Below, in pieces: positions 23,426 to 34,142 of a stretch of 64,000 bases of DNA. The number at the start of each line of letters is the position of its first letter. Positions within the stretch are counted from its first letter, which is position 1. This DNA comes from Aspergillus flavus (lineage: Eukaryota > Ascomycota > Eurotiomycetes > Eurotiales > Aspergillaceae). The stretch lies in the NCBI RefSeq assembly GCF_009017415.1, contig NC_092403.1, positions 1,302,001-1,366,000 of the forward strand, in the 5' to 3' direction. Both the position numbers and the translations under genes were made by a program. Below the pieces are notes generated by a model that was given only the letters and a program-made list of their open reading frames with translations, did not search any database and was not told where the DNA came from.

Positions 23426-24543
23426 TTTGAATGATCGCCTTCCTCCTGTGTGGTTCTACCCTTGTCAATTAGAAGGTAAAGATGAAAACGACCAACAGGG
23501 TACACCAAGCCCGTGAGAGAAGAAGAACGTCACCTCCATTCCGGGAGGGGGCGGCATTGGACATTATTATATAGAGCCGGCATACCACCCTTAAACCATA
23601 CAATTCTACCGTATCGCACCATTTTAATTTTAACCAGAGCGTACGGAGTACATGAACACTCATCCGCCGCACGGCAGTTTGTAGTACACGTCTACACATT
23701 CATCGTACAATATGGCCAATCGAGGGTCTGGCGGGGGCTTTGCATCACTGTGCCTTCCGAGCACATCATCGGCTAGCTTGCGTTTTGGCTTTTGGCGCCT
23801 TACTGGGTTTGTTTAGCTTGCCGAGGGGTTTTGATATATATTTTCTTTTCCTGGTTTTAATTCTCAATTATTCTATCGTGTATCAACCCGGTATTACCAT
23901 TGGTAGAGGACATAATCCCTCCATGTTTTCAAATGCTAACAGCCGTTGAATGTTTTTTGCGGGGTTACAGGATAGCCGGCGGTAGTTCCCCAGATTGTTC
24001 CTCGGATTGACTGCTTCTAGCTATTCAAAGAAGGAAGATTGGCCAATACTTGTTCGGTCTAGTCTAGTCTAGTGGACCAGAACGAGAGTGCATAGGGTTT
24101 CTTTTGCTTGGCAGGTTGCCTTCCGAAATTTTCACCGACGCCCCACAAACCCCTGTCTCGGCTTCGCAGTGGGGAATTCGATCACGGTACTCGTCAAAGG
24201 TAGTTCTTTGCCTGGATGCAATGAACCATGTGGTCGCCGTTATTCAGGGGACCGTTGGTTATTGTTTGATTTTCATAACGGAGCACGCAAAGATAACATA
24301 TATTGTTCTCGGTTGTGGAGGGTGTTCACATGGGTAACATATATTTTTACGGGAGGCTAGACTGTTCGGTGAGAATATTGGTAGAAGGAACTAGCGGAGT
24401 ATAGCCTAGGTGAATATAATTCTACGAGCAGTTATGTGCTGTTTACCACCATGCATGCATGGATAGTACGGATATTAAGACTCAAATGGAGGAACGTATA
24501 GCCAAGACAGGTAGTAGAATTATATCACGAGGTTCAGCGAAAC
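23426..24543. other. Intergenic with a (TCTAG)n run
   Basis: About 1.1 kb between the MFS start and the 3' end of the ABC relic. It contains a short tandem (three TCTAG units near 24058-24072) and an ATGC palindrome near 24451-24464. No coding signal seen. Confidence 0.5.
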
Positions 24544-27500
24544 CTAATCACTAAATACGCAACAACCCGATATAACTACCACACATACTGCCAAGCCCAT
24601 GATATTCAAGCCAGGGTTGTTTGCGAAAGTATAGAAGTCTAACACATCTTTACCATTCCGGATAGTGCATTGTGTGCCTTGCTGTTGTTCATCACTGCAG
24701 GTAAATTCCAGCCCATCCATCGCGTATGGCACAACATTAGCCATGGCGAATTTTGAGGGGAGGATATAAGACACGATTTGAAAAACCCTTGGTAAAGATG
24801 TACTGAGAAGGCCTGCAAACAACCAGTTTATGGATAGCACTATCGGAGCCAAGGTAGCACTGATACCTATTATCCAGTTAACATATGTAATGCAATTGGG
24901 GAAAAGGTGGTGTGCATACCTATATTATCGAAAAAAGAAAGAAGTATAATACCGAGAGACTCGCCACAGTTGAGAATCGCGAATATGTTGAACGATGAAA
25001 CAGGAAGCATGGTGAAGGTGCGTTTAATCGGCGGGCCGAATGTGAATATCGTACCAGAAACCAGGGCTGTAAAGATCTCTGTTGGTAGCTCTAGACATGT
25101 GTATTGCACTAGGAAACATGTTGCGGTCATACATCCGTCCTTTCGTTCATCCTTAAAGGTATCGCGCTCTCCCGGGTATACAATAATGTTTGCAGGAGGC
25201 CTATGTTCGGATCCGAGTTAGCGCGGATGTGGGTATCAAAGGGAGTTGGATCGGGGAGAGAGCAAACCTGCAAGGATAATGGTTAGGAGCTACTGGAGAA
25301 GACCGATTCTTGTTTGTACGGAGTTACTGTCACTTGAAAGCGGAGCTGTGAACATAACAAAGGTAATTGTCATGCCAGGAGCTTGAACTAAGCGTGATAG
25401 GAGAAGAAATGGCCGCCTAGTCAAACCAAGAGCCGAGCGGCGCAATGCTAAAGGAAAAGTGTTCGAAATGGGTTAATGTTCTTTGCAAATGCTCTTTGTT
25501 CTAACAAGGTCATTGACAGTGGGGGTGTGTCTTGTATAGTTGATTGAGTTACAGCATGTCATTCAATAAGCTGCTGCACCCTAGCGCGACTCGAAGTTTC
25601 TCGGTTGTCTCGATGGTCTACCATGACTCAATCAATGATAAAGTCACACGGGCTCATTGAATCTGGACATTCAAAGACATGAGTGTGGAAATAGTGTAAT
25701 ATATCTTCTCCACGGCCAGCGAAGACGGGGGAGCCGTCAGACGCAAGGAGGAGAATGTTCGAAAAGAAAGGAAAAATATCTGAGCGTGGCTGATGGATAC
25801 TGCAGATGACAGTCCGACCTTCCTCCGATAGATTCTTTAACTTCTTCAAGATACACCTGGCGGTGTATGCGTCTAGACCTGATGTCGGTTCATCCAGTAT
25901 CAAAATTCTCGTGTCAGTCAGAAGCTGAATACCTATTGAAACCCGTCTCATCTCGCCACCACTAATACCCTTTTGTTTTCCATCTCCAACGATAGTCTCC
26001 GCACAAGAAGTCAAGCCCATTGTACGAATAATAGAGTCAACTTTGGAATATCTTTGCTCTTTTGTTATCCATCTTGGTAATCTCAGCCCTGCAGCGAAAA
26101 GTAGGGTTTCTCGGACAGTCAGGAAAGGTTGTAAATTATCCGACTGGGACACATAGGAGCACATAGCTCTGATCGTAGAAGGCCGTAGTCTATGGCTATT
26201 GTAGAACACTTGGCCTTGTCTTCGATATCTCTGAGGTAGGCGCGCTGTGATAGCGTGTAATAGAGTGGTCTTCCCGCTCCCAGAAGGCCCCATTATTATA
26301 CTAAGCTCACCGTGTCTGAATGTGGTGTTGACTGGTTTAAGTATTGGCCGTTCGTAACTGGGACCCAGAAAGGCTTTTATGTTCCGCCTGGTAAGAATTA
26401 GAGCATACCTGGTTAGTTGGATATCCACACCTGGAGTGTGTGGAGTTGAGCTGAGAGGAAGAAGCTCCATATTTTGAATGACGACGGAGCTGTGGCTGGA
26501 CTGGGGATCTGAAGTCATGACAGCTCCCATTCGAGGGCGATGAAGTATTAGAGCAGCCACCAGAGTGTAGGAAACAAGAAAACCCAAAGAGGCCACAACA
26601 GGTTGCCAGATCCACTCGCGTGGAATTCCTAGGCTTGAAATGATATCTTTCCCGTAAGACCCTGTACACTCACCTGTCGGAGGATTGGCGACACTTGTAC
26701 AACCATATAGATGCCCGCGTGGCGTCTGCTTCGGGCCAACGAACTCAATGGCGCATACAGCGCTATAAAGATAAAAGTTATGAGCTGTCCATTTTGACCA
26801 TCGGAGCCAGGTTGATATCTGGTCTACATGTATTAAATAGCCCCCAGAGAGGCTTTGCAGCGTGTAAATCAAATTTCCGATAAGACCAGCGATTGCAAAA
26901 TCACGGGATAGTGCAATCGCAAGGATAGCGGCGGCGAGAGAAATGTATGTGGCCAAAATCATTACCAGCAAGAAAAGGAAAGGTTCGGCGACAGAGCGCC
27001 GTAGACCAACTAGGAAGTAAAAGACTATCGATGATATGGCAGGTCCTGGGATATCCTCGAGAGCAAGCCGCGCAAGCCTGCGACTTATTAAGAAAGCTGC
27101 AACACTGACCACTGCCTCTTCTCGCTCTCGATCGAACATTTGTATCTCATATGAAAGGCGATATATCTCATAGATTAACATTGGGTACCCGTAGATGTTC
27201 AGTAGTGCGAAAAGGGCCCCCTGTCGGGACCAAATTCCTTGGGCGCTGCTATCGACCTGATAGAAAGCTGCGCCTGTCACTATCCCTAGTATAATGGTAA
27301 TTGAAAAGCTACCAAACAAGCTCATAGGGCCCCTTAACGTTGTCCATATAGTGCGCCGAGTAAGTACAGCCAGCTGACGAGAAAGTGGCACGGCTGGGTG
27401 GCGGGATATAGCTGAGCCGTATCGCACAACTGAGCCATTGTTCGAGTAAGGTGCGTAGTTATCGGCTACAGTACGCTGAGCTGCTTTCCACTGCTCTTTC

Positions 27501-27902
27501 AAGTTGTTGATCCTTGCCACTGATCCCATTGGTGAGCCTTCTGCTTCCGCTTCTATGGATACAAGGTCAATCAAGTGCTCAGCTGGATTTTCTGATGCAG
27601 ATATGGCGTGCCCACATCGTTCAAAGTAACCGCGAATTGAAGAGGTTGAGCCATTGTACAGAACATGGCCTTGAGAGAGTAGTAGGATATGGTCGAATAG
27701 CTCCCATATTTCCGGGCGCGGGGTGTGAATTGCCACGATGACGGTGCGGCCTTCTCCTGCTAGGTCTTTCAGCAGCTGAACAATGTGGTGAGCATTGGCT
27801 GCATCTAAGCCGGTTTGTGGGCTCGTCGCAGAATAAACAAGAGGGATTCGCTAAGATTTGGACGCCGAGGCTTGTTCTTCTCTTTTCACCACCGCCGCAT
27901 CC
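24544..27902 (-). pseudogene. Full-size ABCG (PDR/white-type) transporter, decayed
   Basis: The largest open piece (25628-27736, 702 codons) runs from the end of the first nucleotide-binding domain (NBD) through TMD1 to a complete second NBD: Walker A GPSGSGKTTLLHA, signature GISGGEMRRVSIG, Walker B/D-loop RILILDEPTSGLDA. It is broken in several ways. Upstream, the first signature (GGGEKRRTSLGV) and CDEPT are present, but CDEPT is one base out of frame with TGLDAANAHHIVQLL (about 27812-27818). Walker A of NBD1 is absent. Downstream, CDFIID is followed by TGA (25628-25630), after which the same frame continues VMVDHRDNRETSSRARVQQ as in the family. TMD2 then appears in pieces in changing frames (ALRRSALGL..SVQTRIGLLQ near 25300-25450; ILNCGESLGIILLSFFDN near 24930-24990; last exon 24544-24858). 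It would have been a plasma-membrane efflux pump. Confidence 0.88.
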
Positions 27903-28968
27903 AGCCTAGAGAGAAAGTACGGAAGCTAGCTATATCGTAATAGATTCTGTAGTGTAGTGACACATAATTGTGACAGCATCGTATTCCAAGAAAGAGTTTG
28001 ATGATCTAAATTGAGTAGTAAGACCACCTATGTAGTTCCGCTTGGAAATTTAGCTTTGGGGTGGTATGCATGCAAGGATAGCATGCCAACGGGAATTACA
28101 ACCATGTCTGAGTAGGAAATGATCTACCATGGGCTCGCTGGCTGATTGGTACTGAACCTTCCTGCGTGCTGAGACTAAGGATTTTATGGCCAATATCTTA
28201 GTTGTGTATGTTTTGAATGGGAAAATCGAACCTCATATGATTGCCATTGAATATCTTCATGATCAGGCGTAAACGACAAGGCAAAGTTAGGTCACATGAA
28301 GGGATGGATGGACTCGGATGAACTAGTGGGTTTTCTATTGGTGTAAATCTTGGATTGTTTTTATTTGTTATCTTGCTATGTTTCCTTCCCTCACTATCAT
28401 GCTCTTCTAAAATAACAATTTCAAAGGTTCAGGGCCGGGCCGCTTTGACACCATTCGGAGAGTTTTAGGTGATGATCCAGCAACCCAAATGTTCTGTGCC
28501 GCGGTACCAGAAGTTGCATCTTGGGAAGATGGCAGAGAAAGGATTAGAAACAATAGAAATGTACTTTGTAAGCAAGAGTATGTTTGCCTTGACCCTAATT
28601 CGCTAACCAAACTGTCACCTGATTGTACGATGCTACTTTGCATGAGGAAGTACTGTACTTCATAGGCGGCAAACATTTAGGGCAAACCTATGTCAAGGCT
28701 GAGCTGCCTCCCTACCCATCTCTACCTCAGCTGCGATCGCTTCAGCCGAACAGAAATTCACCCAAGTCTCAAGAGATAGCCCACGGGAGAAAGCCAAGTA
28801 CCCACCAAGTGGGACCGAACAGTTCTCGCCTACCCTGTAGGTACAATAGCCCAATCAAGAATACGATACACAGCGGAATCAACTATATATACAATCACTG
28901 CCAAAAGCTTCTTTAAAATATGTACAGAGAAATTCACTACGACCATTATTCCAATTTGTATTTGCATC
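27903..28968. other. Intergenic, former 5' end of ABC gene and promoter of KipI-KipA
   Basis: No Walker A or other ABC sequence was found on the minus strand, so the 5' part of the transporter is deleted rather than mutated. A TATA-like run (ctatatatac, about 28883-28892) lies 80 bp upstream of the KipI-KipA ATG. The ORFs 28407-28676 and 28623-28916 are not credible. Confidence 0.5.
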
Positions 28969-30642
28969 ATGATGCGGTTTCTTCCCGTCAACTTGACGAC
29001 AATTCTCGTGGAGCTCCCAGGTCTCGAGGAGACTCTGGCGCTTCTTACCTCACTTCAATCTGAGCCAGTGGTTGGCATAAAAGAGATGATTCCAGCTGCC
29101 CGCACTCTGCTCGTTCACTTCGATCCGGAAAGCATAAGCGCAGAAGCCTTGGCAACTGAAGTTAGCAAACGAGACCTTTCAACCATCAACCCCCGATCGG
29201 ACCGCCAAATAGAAATCCCTGTCCGCTATGACGGCGTGGATCTTGGGAACATTGCAAAGCTGACAGGATTCGACGTGAAGGAGGTTATTCGTCGCCATAA
29301 GGAGAGCCAGTTCACTGTGGCATTCTGCGGTTTTGCACCGGGCTTCAGCTACCTGAATGGCGGCGATCCTGCGCTGTACGTGCCGCGGCACCAAACACCA
29401 CGGACCCGCATCCCAGCTGGCTCGGTAGCTTTGGCGGGGCCCTTTAGCGGCATTTATCCACAGAGCAGTCCAGGAGGGTGGCAGCTCATTGGTACGACAT
29501 CGGTCAAAATGTGGGACACAAATCGGAGCCCAAGCGCGCTTCTTCAACCGGGTGATCGGGTCAAATTTGTTGAGGTGGATGATGTTCAGACATTTGGAGC
29601 TGATGCCACTCCTTCAACTGAAGGTGATAATACTCCTGCTTCTGGTTCAACTGATAGAGAAGAAGAGAAGCCTGCTCTGAGAGAGACGATCGGCACCACC
29701 AGTCCACATTTCAAAGTTTTGACGGCGCCAATACCGGCTCTTTTCCAAGATCTCGGTCGTCCCGGTCAAGCGAATCAAGGTGTTTCCGCCTCCGGTGTGT
29801 TAGATCGATCGGCATTTCGGGCTGCGAACCGCATAGTGGGAAACCCAGCTGGCACTGGATGCCTTGAACTTACGTTAGGTGGCTTTTCGTTTGAAAGCAC
29901 CAGTCAGGCGGTGATCGCCTGCACGGGGGCACCTTGTCCCATTACGGTTGAGGATGCGAAAGGCCACAACACAGAGATAACACAAACTCATCGACCAATT
30001 GCGCTGGAACCGGGGGATGTCGTGACCTTCGGACAACCACGCACGGGTATGCGAACTTACTTGGCAGTCCGAGGTGGCTTTGAGATCGACCCGATCTTGG
30101 GCAGCGTCAGTACCGACACATTGGCTGCCGTGGGGCCCAGTGCTGTCACCGCTGGGTCTGCCCTGATCTGGAAGAACGCAACGCAAGGTCTCAGAAGTGT
30201 GTCACTCCACGAAGCCGCAGCTTTTACTCTACCCTCTGCAAATGACGTGGTCATTCTGGATGTAGTGCTTAGCCCTCGCACAGACTGGTTTACAAAGGAA
30301 GGCCTAGAAACCTTCCTTCAACAGCGCTGGAAAGTGACGGCAGAGTCCAGTCGGGCTGGAATCCGCTTATCGGGAAATGTTTCCATTGAGCGCAAAGACG
30401 ACAAGGCAGAACTACCAAGCGAGGGCACAGTCACCGGGGCTATTCAGGTGCCCCACAATGGTCAGCCTGTACTATTTCTTGCCGATCATCCACTAACCGG
30501 TGGATACCCAGTCATTGGCACTGTTGCTGAATATCATCTGGATCTCACTGGTCAGCTTCCTGTCAATATAATGGTACAGTTTCGCCCTATTGCCCCCTGG
30601 TCGGAAATTCAGCCGCAACACGATCTGGCCCAAACTGTATAA
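28969..30642 (+). CDS. PxpB-PxpC (KipI-KipA / AHS1-AHS2) fusion protein
   Basis: A single open frame of 557 residues with no intron. Residues about 3-205 are an AHS1/KipI (PxpB) domain: TVAFCGFAPGFSYLNGGDP, PRHQTPRTRIPAGSVALAG, YPQSSPGGWQLIGTT. A Ser/Glu-rich linker (about 206-240) leads to the AHS2/KipA (PxpC) domain, about 243-545: DLGRPGQANQGVSASGVLDR, NRIVGNPAG, YLAVRGGFE, and LADHPLTGGYPVIGTV near the end. In bacteria PxpB and PxpC with PxpA form the ATP-dependent 5-oxoprolinase; the same domains occur in urea carboxylase. No PxpA (LamB/YcsF) is in the window. The next gene, 224 bp on and on the same strand, is a biotin carboxylase, the usual bacterial neighbour. The lack of introns stands out from flanking genes. 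Confidence 0.93.
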   Translation: MMRFLPVNLTTILVELPGLEETLALLTSLQSEPVVGIKEMIPAARTLLVHFDPESISAEALATEVSKRDLSTINPRSDRQIEIPVRYDGVDLGNIAKLTGFDVKEVIRRHKESQFTVAFCGFAPGFSYLNGGDPALYVPRHQTPRTRIPAGSVALAGPFSGIYPQSSPGGWQLIGTTSVKMWDTNRSPSALLQPGDRVKFVEVDDVQTFGADATPSTEGDNTPASGSTDREEEKPALRETIGTTSPHFKVLTAPIPALFQDLGRPGQANQGVSASGVLDRSAFRAANRIVGNPAGTGCLELTLGGFSFESTSQAVIACTGAPCPITVEDAKGHNTEITQTHRPIALEPGDVVTFGQPRTGMRTYLAVRGGFEIDPILGSVSTDTLAAVGPSAVTAGSALIWKNATQGLRSVSLHEAAAFTLPSANDVVILDVVLSPRTDWFTKEGLETFLQQRWKVTAESSRAGIRLSGNVSIERKDDKAELPSEGTVTGAIQVPHNGQPVLFLADHPLTGGYPVIGTVAEYHLDLTGQLPVNIMVQFRPIAPWSEIQPQHDLAQTV

Positions 30643-30866
30643 GAAAAAATTCCTTTCTTAGCAGTGATTTGCATGGTCGGTGAAGACTATCTTTCTATCT
30701 GTCATGAATATATACGCGATGGGTAGGTATACAGAAAAGTTTGACATGCAAAAGAGGTCGCGGATATTGACCGACTTTTAGATTCAGAAAATCCCAACTC
30801 GCTTATTTGGGTCGATACTTTTTGCACCTTTCGGTCGTACACGGTCCACCCTAAACCAAAACCACA
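30643..30866 (+). promoter_or_regulatory. Short spacer between two co-directional intronless genes
   Basis: A 224-bp gap, short for this window, must hold the 3' end of the KipI-KipA transcript and the promoter of the biotin carboxylase gene. A pyrimidine-rich stretch (ctttcggtcg) precedes the ATG. No TATA box is clear. Confidence 0.35.
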
Positions 30867-32633
30867 ATGAGAAAAGAATTGAAGAAAGTACTGATTGCGA
30901 ATCGCGGGGAGATCGCCATCCGCATTATCCGAGCTTGCTGCGATTACGACATCAAATCAGTCGCGGTGTACTCAGACCTAGATGTGGACTCTCCTTTTGT
31001 GCGACTAGCCGATGAGGCCTATGGGCTGAAGGGCTTTCAAACAGTCGATACCTATCTTAATATCGACAAGCTTATTGCGGTGGCAAAACGTTCTGGAGCA
31101 GATGCCATTCACCCAGGATACGGGTTCTTATCTGAGCGGGCGGAATTCGCCCAGGCAGTCCTAGATGCAGGGTTAACCTGGATCGGGCCCGACCCGAGCG
31201 TGATCGAAGCGCTTGGTGACAAGGTCGAGGCGCGACGCATCGCGTTACGGGTCGGTGCACCGCTCGTAGCTGGCAGCAACGGGCCTGTGTCGACAGCAAA
31301 GGAAGTGATGGCATTCGCCCGAGAGCATGGCCTCCCGATTGTGATCAAGGCTGCCCATGGAGGCGGTGGTCGCGGTCTGAAGGTCGCATGGACTATGGAC
31401 GAAGTAACAGAATGCTATGGATCTGCCGTGAGGGAAGCCACGGCGGCCTTTGGTCGGGGCGAATGCTTCGTAGAGCGCTTTCTCCACCGTCCTCGACATA
31501 TTGAGGCTCAGATTCTAGCTGACAAGCATGGTAACGTCGTGGTGGTCGGGACGCGAGATTGCTCCGTACAAAGACGACACCAAAAGCTGATCGAAGAAGC
31601 CCCAGCCCCACTTCTCACTACAGAGCAGCAGGAGAAAATTCAGAACGCCGCTCAGTCAATCTGTTCCGCGGCTGGTTATTCGGGTGCAGGAACGGTGGAA
31701 TTTCTCCTAGGAGTCGACGGCAGTATCTCCTTCCTAGAGGTCAACACCCGACTTCAAGTTGAGCATCCTGTGACGGAGGAGACCACAGGGCTTGATTTAG
31801 TCGTGGAGCAGTTCCGTATTGCCGAGGGGCTCCCGCTGAGCATCTCGTCCCCGATTCCTCCCCGGGGTCATTCTATCGAATTCCGCATCAATGCAGAAGA
31901 CCCAGGGCGGGGGTTCCTACCAACGCCAGGGCAAATCACGACATTTCAACCCCCATCCGGCCCCGGTATCCGCCTGGACAGTGGTGTTGTCCAAGGCTCG
32001 ACGATCCCGGCGGTTTACGACTCCCTGATGGCGAAGCTGATCGTCTCTGGTGCAACCCGTGAACAGGCACTACGTCGCGCCCGTCGTGCGTTGAAAGAAT
32101 TCCAGATAAGCGGGGTTGCAACTGTTTTGCCGTTCCATATTGAGACACTTAACTCGAACGACTTCCTAGGTACCGATGGCTTTAATGTGCACACTCGCTG
32201 GGTAGAGACCGATTTCGCCGCGACACTAGCTCCTGCTCCACGGCCGGACCCAGTACCCGAACTAGAGCTCATTCGGACTCATTTGGAAATCGATGGCAAG
32301 CTCGTCTCGTTGGGCTTACCCAGTATGCTCCTGAGCGGAATTGGGTCAGTAGCAGCTGGTTCATCGGCCACTGCTCAGCAGAAAAGTGCGAAGAAAGACA
32401 ACGGAGACATCTTAGCACCGTTGTCTGGAACACTTCGGGCTTTGAAGGTCCCCGACGGTGCTTCCGTCCGCAAGGGTGACTTACTGGCTGTTATGGAGGC
32501 GATGAAAATGGAAACACAGGTTACGGCGCTGAGGGATGGGGTTGTCCGCCTTCTCACCAAAGAGGGTGAATATGTGCAGGCAGGGGGGGTGATACTTACA
32601 TTTGAGCAAGAAGAACTCATGTTCAAGAATTGA
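30867..32633 (+). CDS. Biotin carboxylase-BCCP protein (bacterial acyl-CoA carboxylase alpha type)
   Basis: One uninterrupted frame of 588 residues. The biotin carboxylase domain begins KKVLIANRGEIAIRIIRAC and shows HPGYGFLSERAEFAQ, the glycine-rich AAHGGGGRGLKVA, the catalytic EVNTRLQVEHPVTE and the C-domain RINAEDPGRGFLPT. The C-terminal 70 residues are a biotinyl domain with the attachment motif VMEAMKMETQV (Lys biotinylated). Its length and style (VYSDLDVDSPFVRLADEAY, FNVHTRWVETDF) resemble actinobacterial acetyl/propionyl-CoA carboxylase alpha chains rather than the fungal methylcrotonyl-CoA or pyruvate carboxylases; this is a memory-based judgement. It makes carboxybiotin from ATP and bicarbonate. 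No carboxyltransferase subunit lies nearby. The upstream PxpB-PxpC-type gene is the likely functional partner. Confidence 0.93.
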   Translation: MRKELKKVLIANRGEIAIRIIRACCDYDIKSVAVYSDLDVDSPFVRLADEAYGLKGFQTVDTYLNIDKLIAVAKRSGADAIHPGYGFLSERAEFAQAVLDAGLTWIGPDPSVIEALGDKVEARRIALRVGAPLVAGSNGPVSTAKEVMAFAREHGLPIVIKAAHGGGGRGLKVAWTMDEVTECYGSAVREATAAFGRGECFVERFLHRPRHIEAQILADKHGNVVVVGTRDCSVQRRHQKLIEEAPAPLLTTEQQEKIQNAAQSICSAAGYSGAGTVEFLLGVDGSISFLEVNTRLQVEHPVTEETTGLDLVVEQFRIAEGLPLSISSPIPPRGHSIEFRINAEDPGRGFLPTPGQITTFQPPSGPGIRLDSGVVQGSTIPAVYDSLMAKLIVSGATREQALRRARRALKEFQISGVATVLPFHIETLNSNDFLGTDGFNVHTRWVETDFAATLAPAPRPDPVPELELIRTHLEIDGKLVSLGLPSMLLSGIGSVAAGSSATAQQKSAKKDNGDILAPLSGTLRALKVPDGASVRKGDLLAVMEAMKMETQVTALRDGVVRLLTKEGEYVQAGGVILTFEQEELMFKN

Positions 32634-34142
32634 GAGAAACCTTGATACCCCGATTGGATTATGATACTTAATAGGAGCCAGTCACATATAGATACGACTA
32701 TGTTAGGTCTTGCATTTGTCTTATAAATGGTTACTATATTTTCATCATTGTGTCTCTTGACCGTAGTTCGATCGAGAACCTATACCTAGGCACGGTTAAA
32801 GATTGTACAAGTATTGAATATTTAAACCTTCATGCGACCCCTAAAGAAGAGTAATAGACAGTATGCACTTTGTTTTACAATTATTAGCTAAATACTCACT
32901 ATTTAGTAGTTCATTGATTATACTCCTAGGATAATATAGGCAGATAACGATAATTAGTCTCACAATGCGCTCATTTTCATAAGTCCTTGGTTAGCCAATG
33001 TCAATTATCTCACTCAATGTATATATCGTAGTGATATGTTATTTACTCTCGTGTCCATCCTAGAATGTAGCTGGTATATGTTTGGAATAAGGTGTTTAGA
33101 ATAATCTAGATTTATAACTATCGGAGCGGAGATATTTAGTATTATCTAGTAATCTAGATCTAAAACTAAAGGGGTAGAATTAATGGATAATTAGGTCTGA
33201 TTCTTTCTATCTGACTTCTAAGTGTCTACGTGGTCTAAATACTGATTGTAGATTAGGTGATCTCTGGGTAGGCAGGCTGTCTACTAGCCGCATTCGTGAT
33301 AGCTGTATTATACGGCTGACAGGTTGATAAGGTACGCTGAGCTTTTGGACCCTGGCAGACAGGAAGCCTGTTTACTATAAATATAATACTCAATGTTCCG
33401 TCAGCCCTCAGTAGGAGCAAAACTCGTCATAGGATACCCTTCATGAAGCCCATCAACAGCCAATAGATTATACGGCAAGAATGTGAAGGAATGAGAACCC
33501 GGAGAAATTTTAATGTATCCATGATATACCACCTGCTGTCTTCGAGGAAGTTCTGACTCTTCGTCAGCTAACTGCCTGAGGATCTGAGCAAGTGGATCTT
33601 GAGCTTGTTGAGATAACGTGAAAACACCGAGCTGCCGTTATTAAAGGAAAGTATTCTGAGGAACAAATTCGCTTTCCAAACACCGTATCTAGAATCCAGT
33701 TGCCCTCTTCATTTGACATCAATGGAGATTCATGGACGAGATTAGGGTGGTCATGGGATTTGGGGATTCTTATCGACAAAAATGGTCAAGTCATCCCGAA
33801 CCACCTGCCTTCTCTGCGCCTGAGACCCACAGTTTCTAGGACGTCTATTGGTGCATACGTGGTTGAGGAAGGTCACCTCGGACCCACTCCGACTATCTGG
33901 GAAAGAGGAAACTTAAACTTGGAAGGCTTGAGGGTTGATTAGGAAGGCCAAGTGATGATATCAAAATCCTACGTCTTTGGACATCACCTTCCCGAAGTAA
34001 TAATCCCCGCGTCAAGATACAATGCAATCATCGTCTAACGGATCTATAAATCGGCCTCCAGGCCCTCCCCAGATGGCCATTGTTGTATCAATCACTCAGA
34101 AACATCCACTGATACGAAATCCGCTCTCGACTCACATTCAAA
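32634..34142. other. AT-rich intergenic, possible old repeat
   Basis: About 1.5 kb without a credible gene. Positions 32800-33420 are strongly AT-rich with many tcta/taga words (near 33105-33170). This suggests repeat-induced mutation or an old transposon remnant, but no terminal repeats or coding traces were found. ORFs 33564-33779 and 33700-33942 lack support. Confidence 0.45.

Noticed and set aside
24451..24464. ATGC palindrome as an operator or hairpin
   Set aside because: Too short and with no conserved context; occurs in the gap next to a pseudogene.
28407..28916. ORFs in the gap before the KipI-KipA gene
   Set aside because: No similarity to the missing 5' part of the ABC transporter or to any domain.
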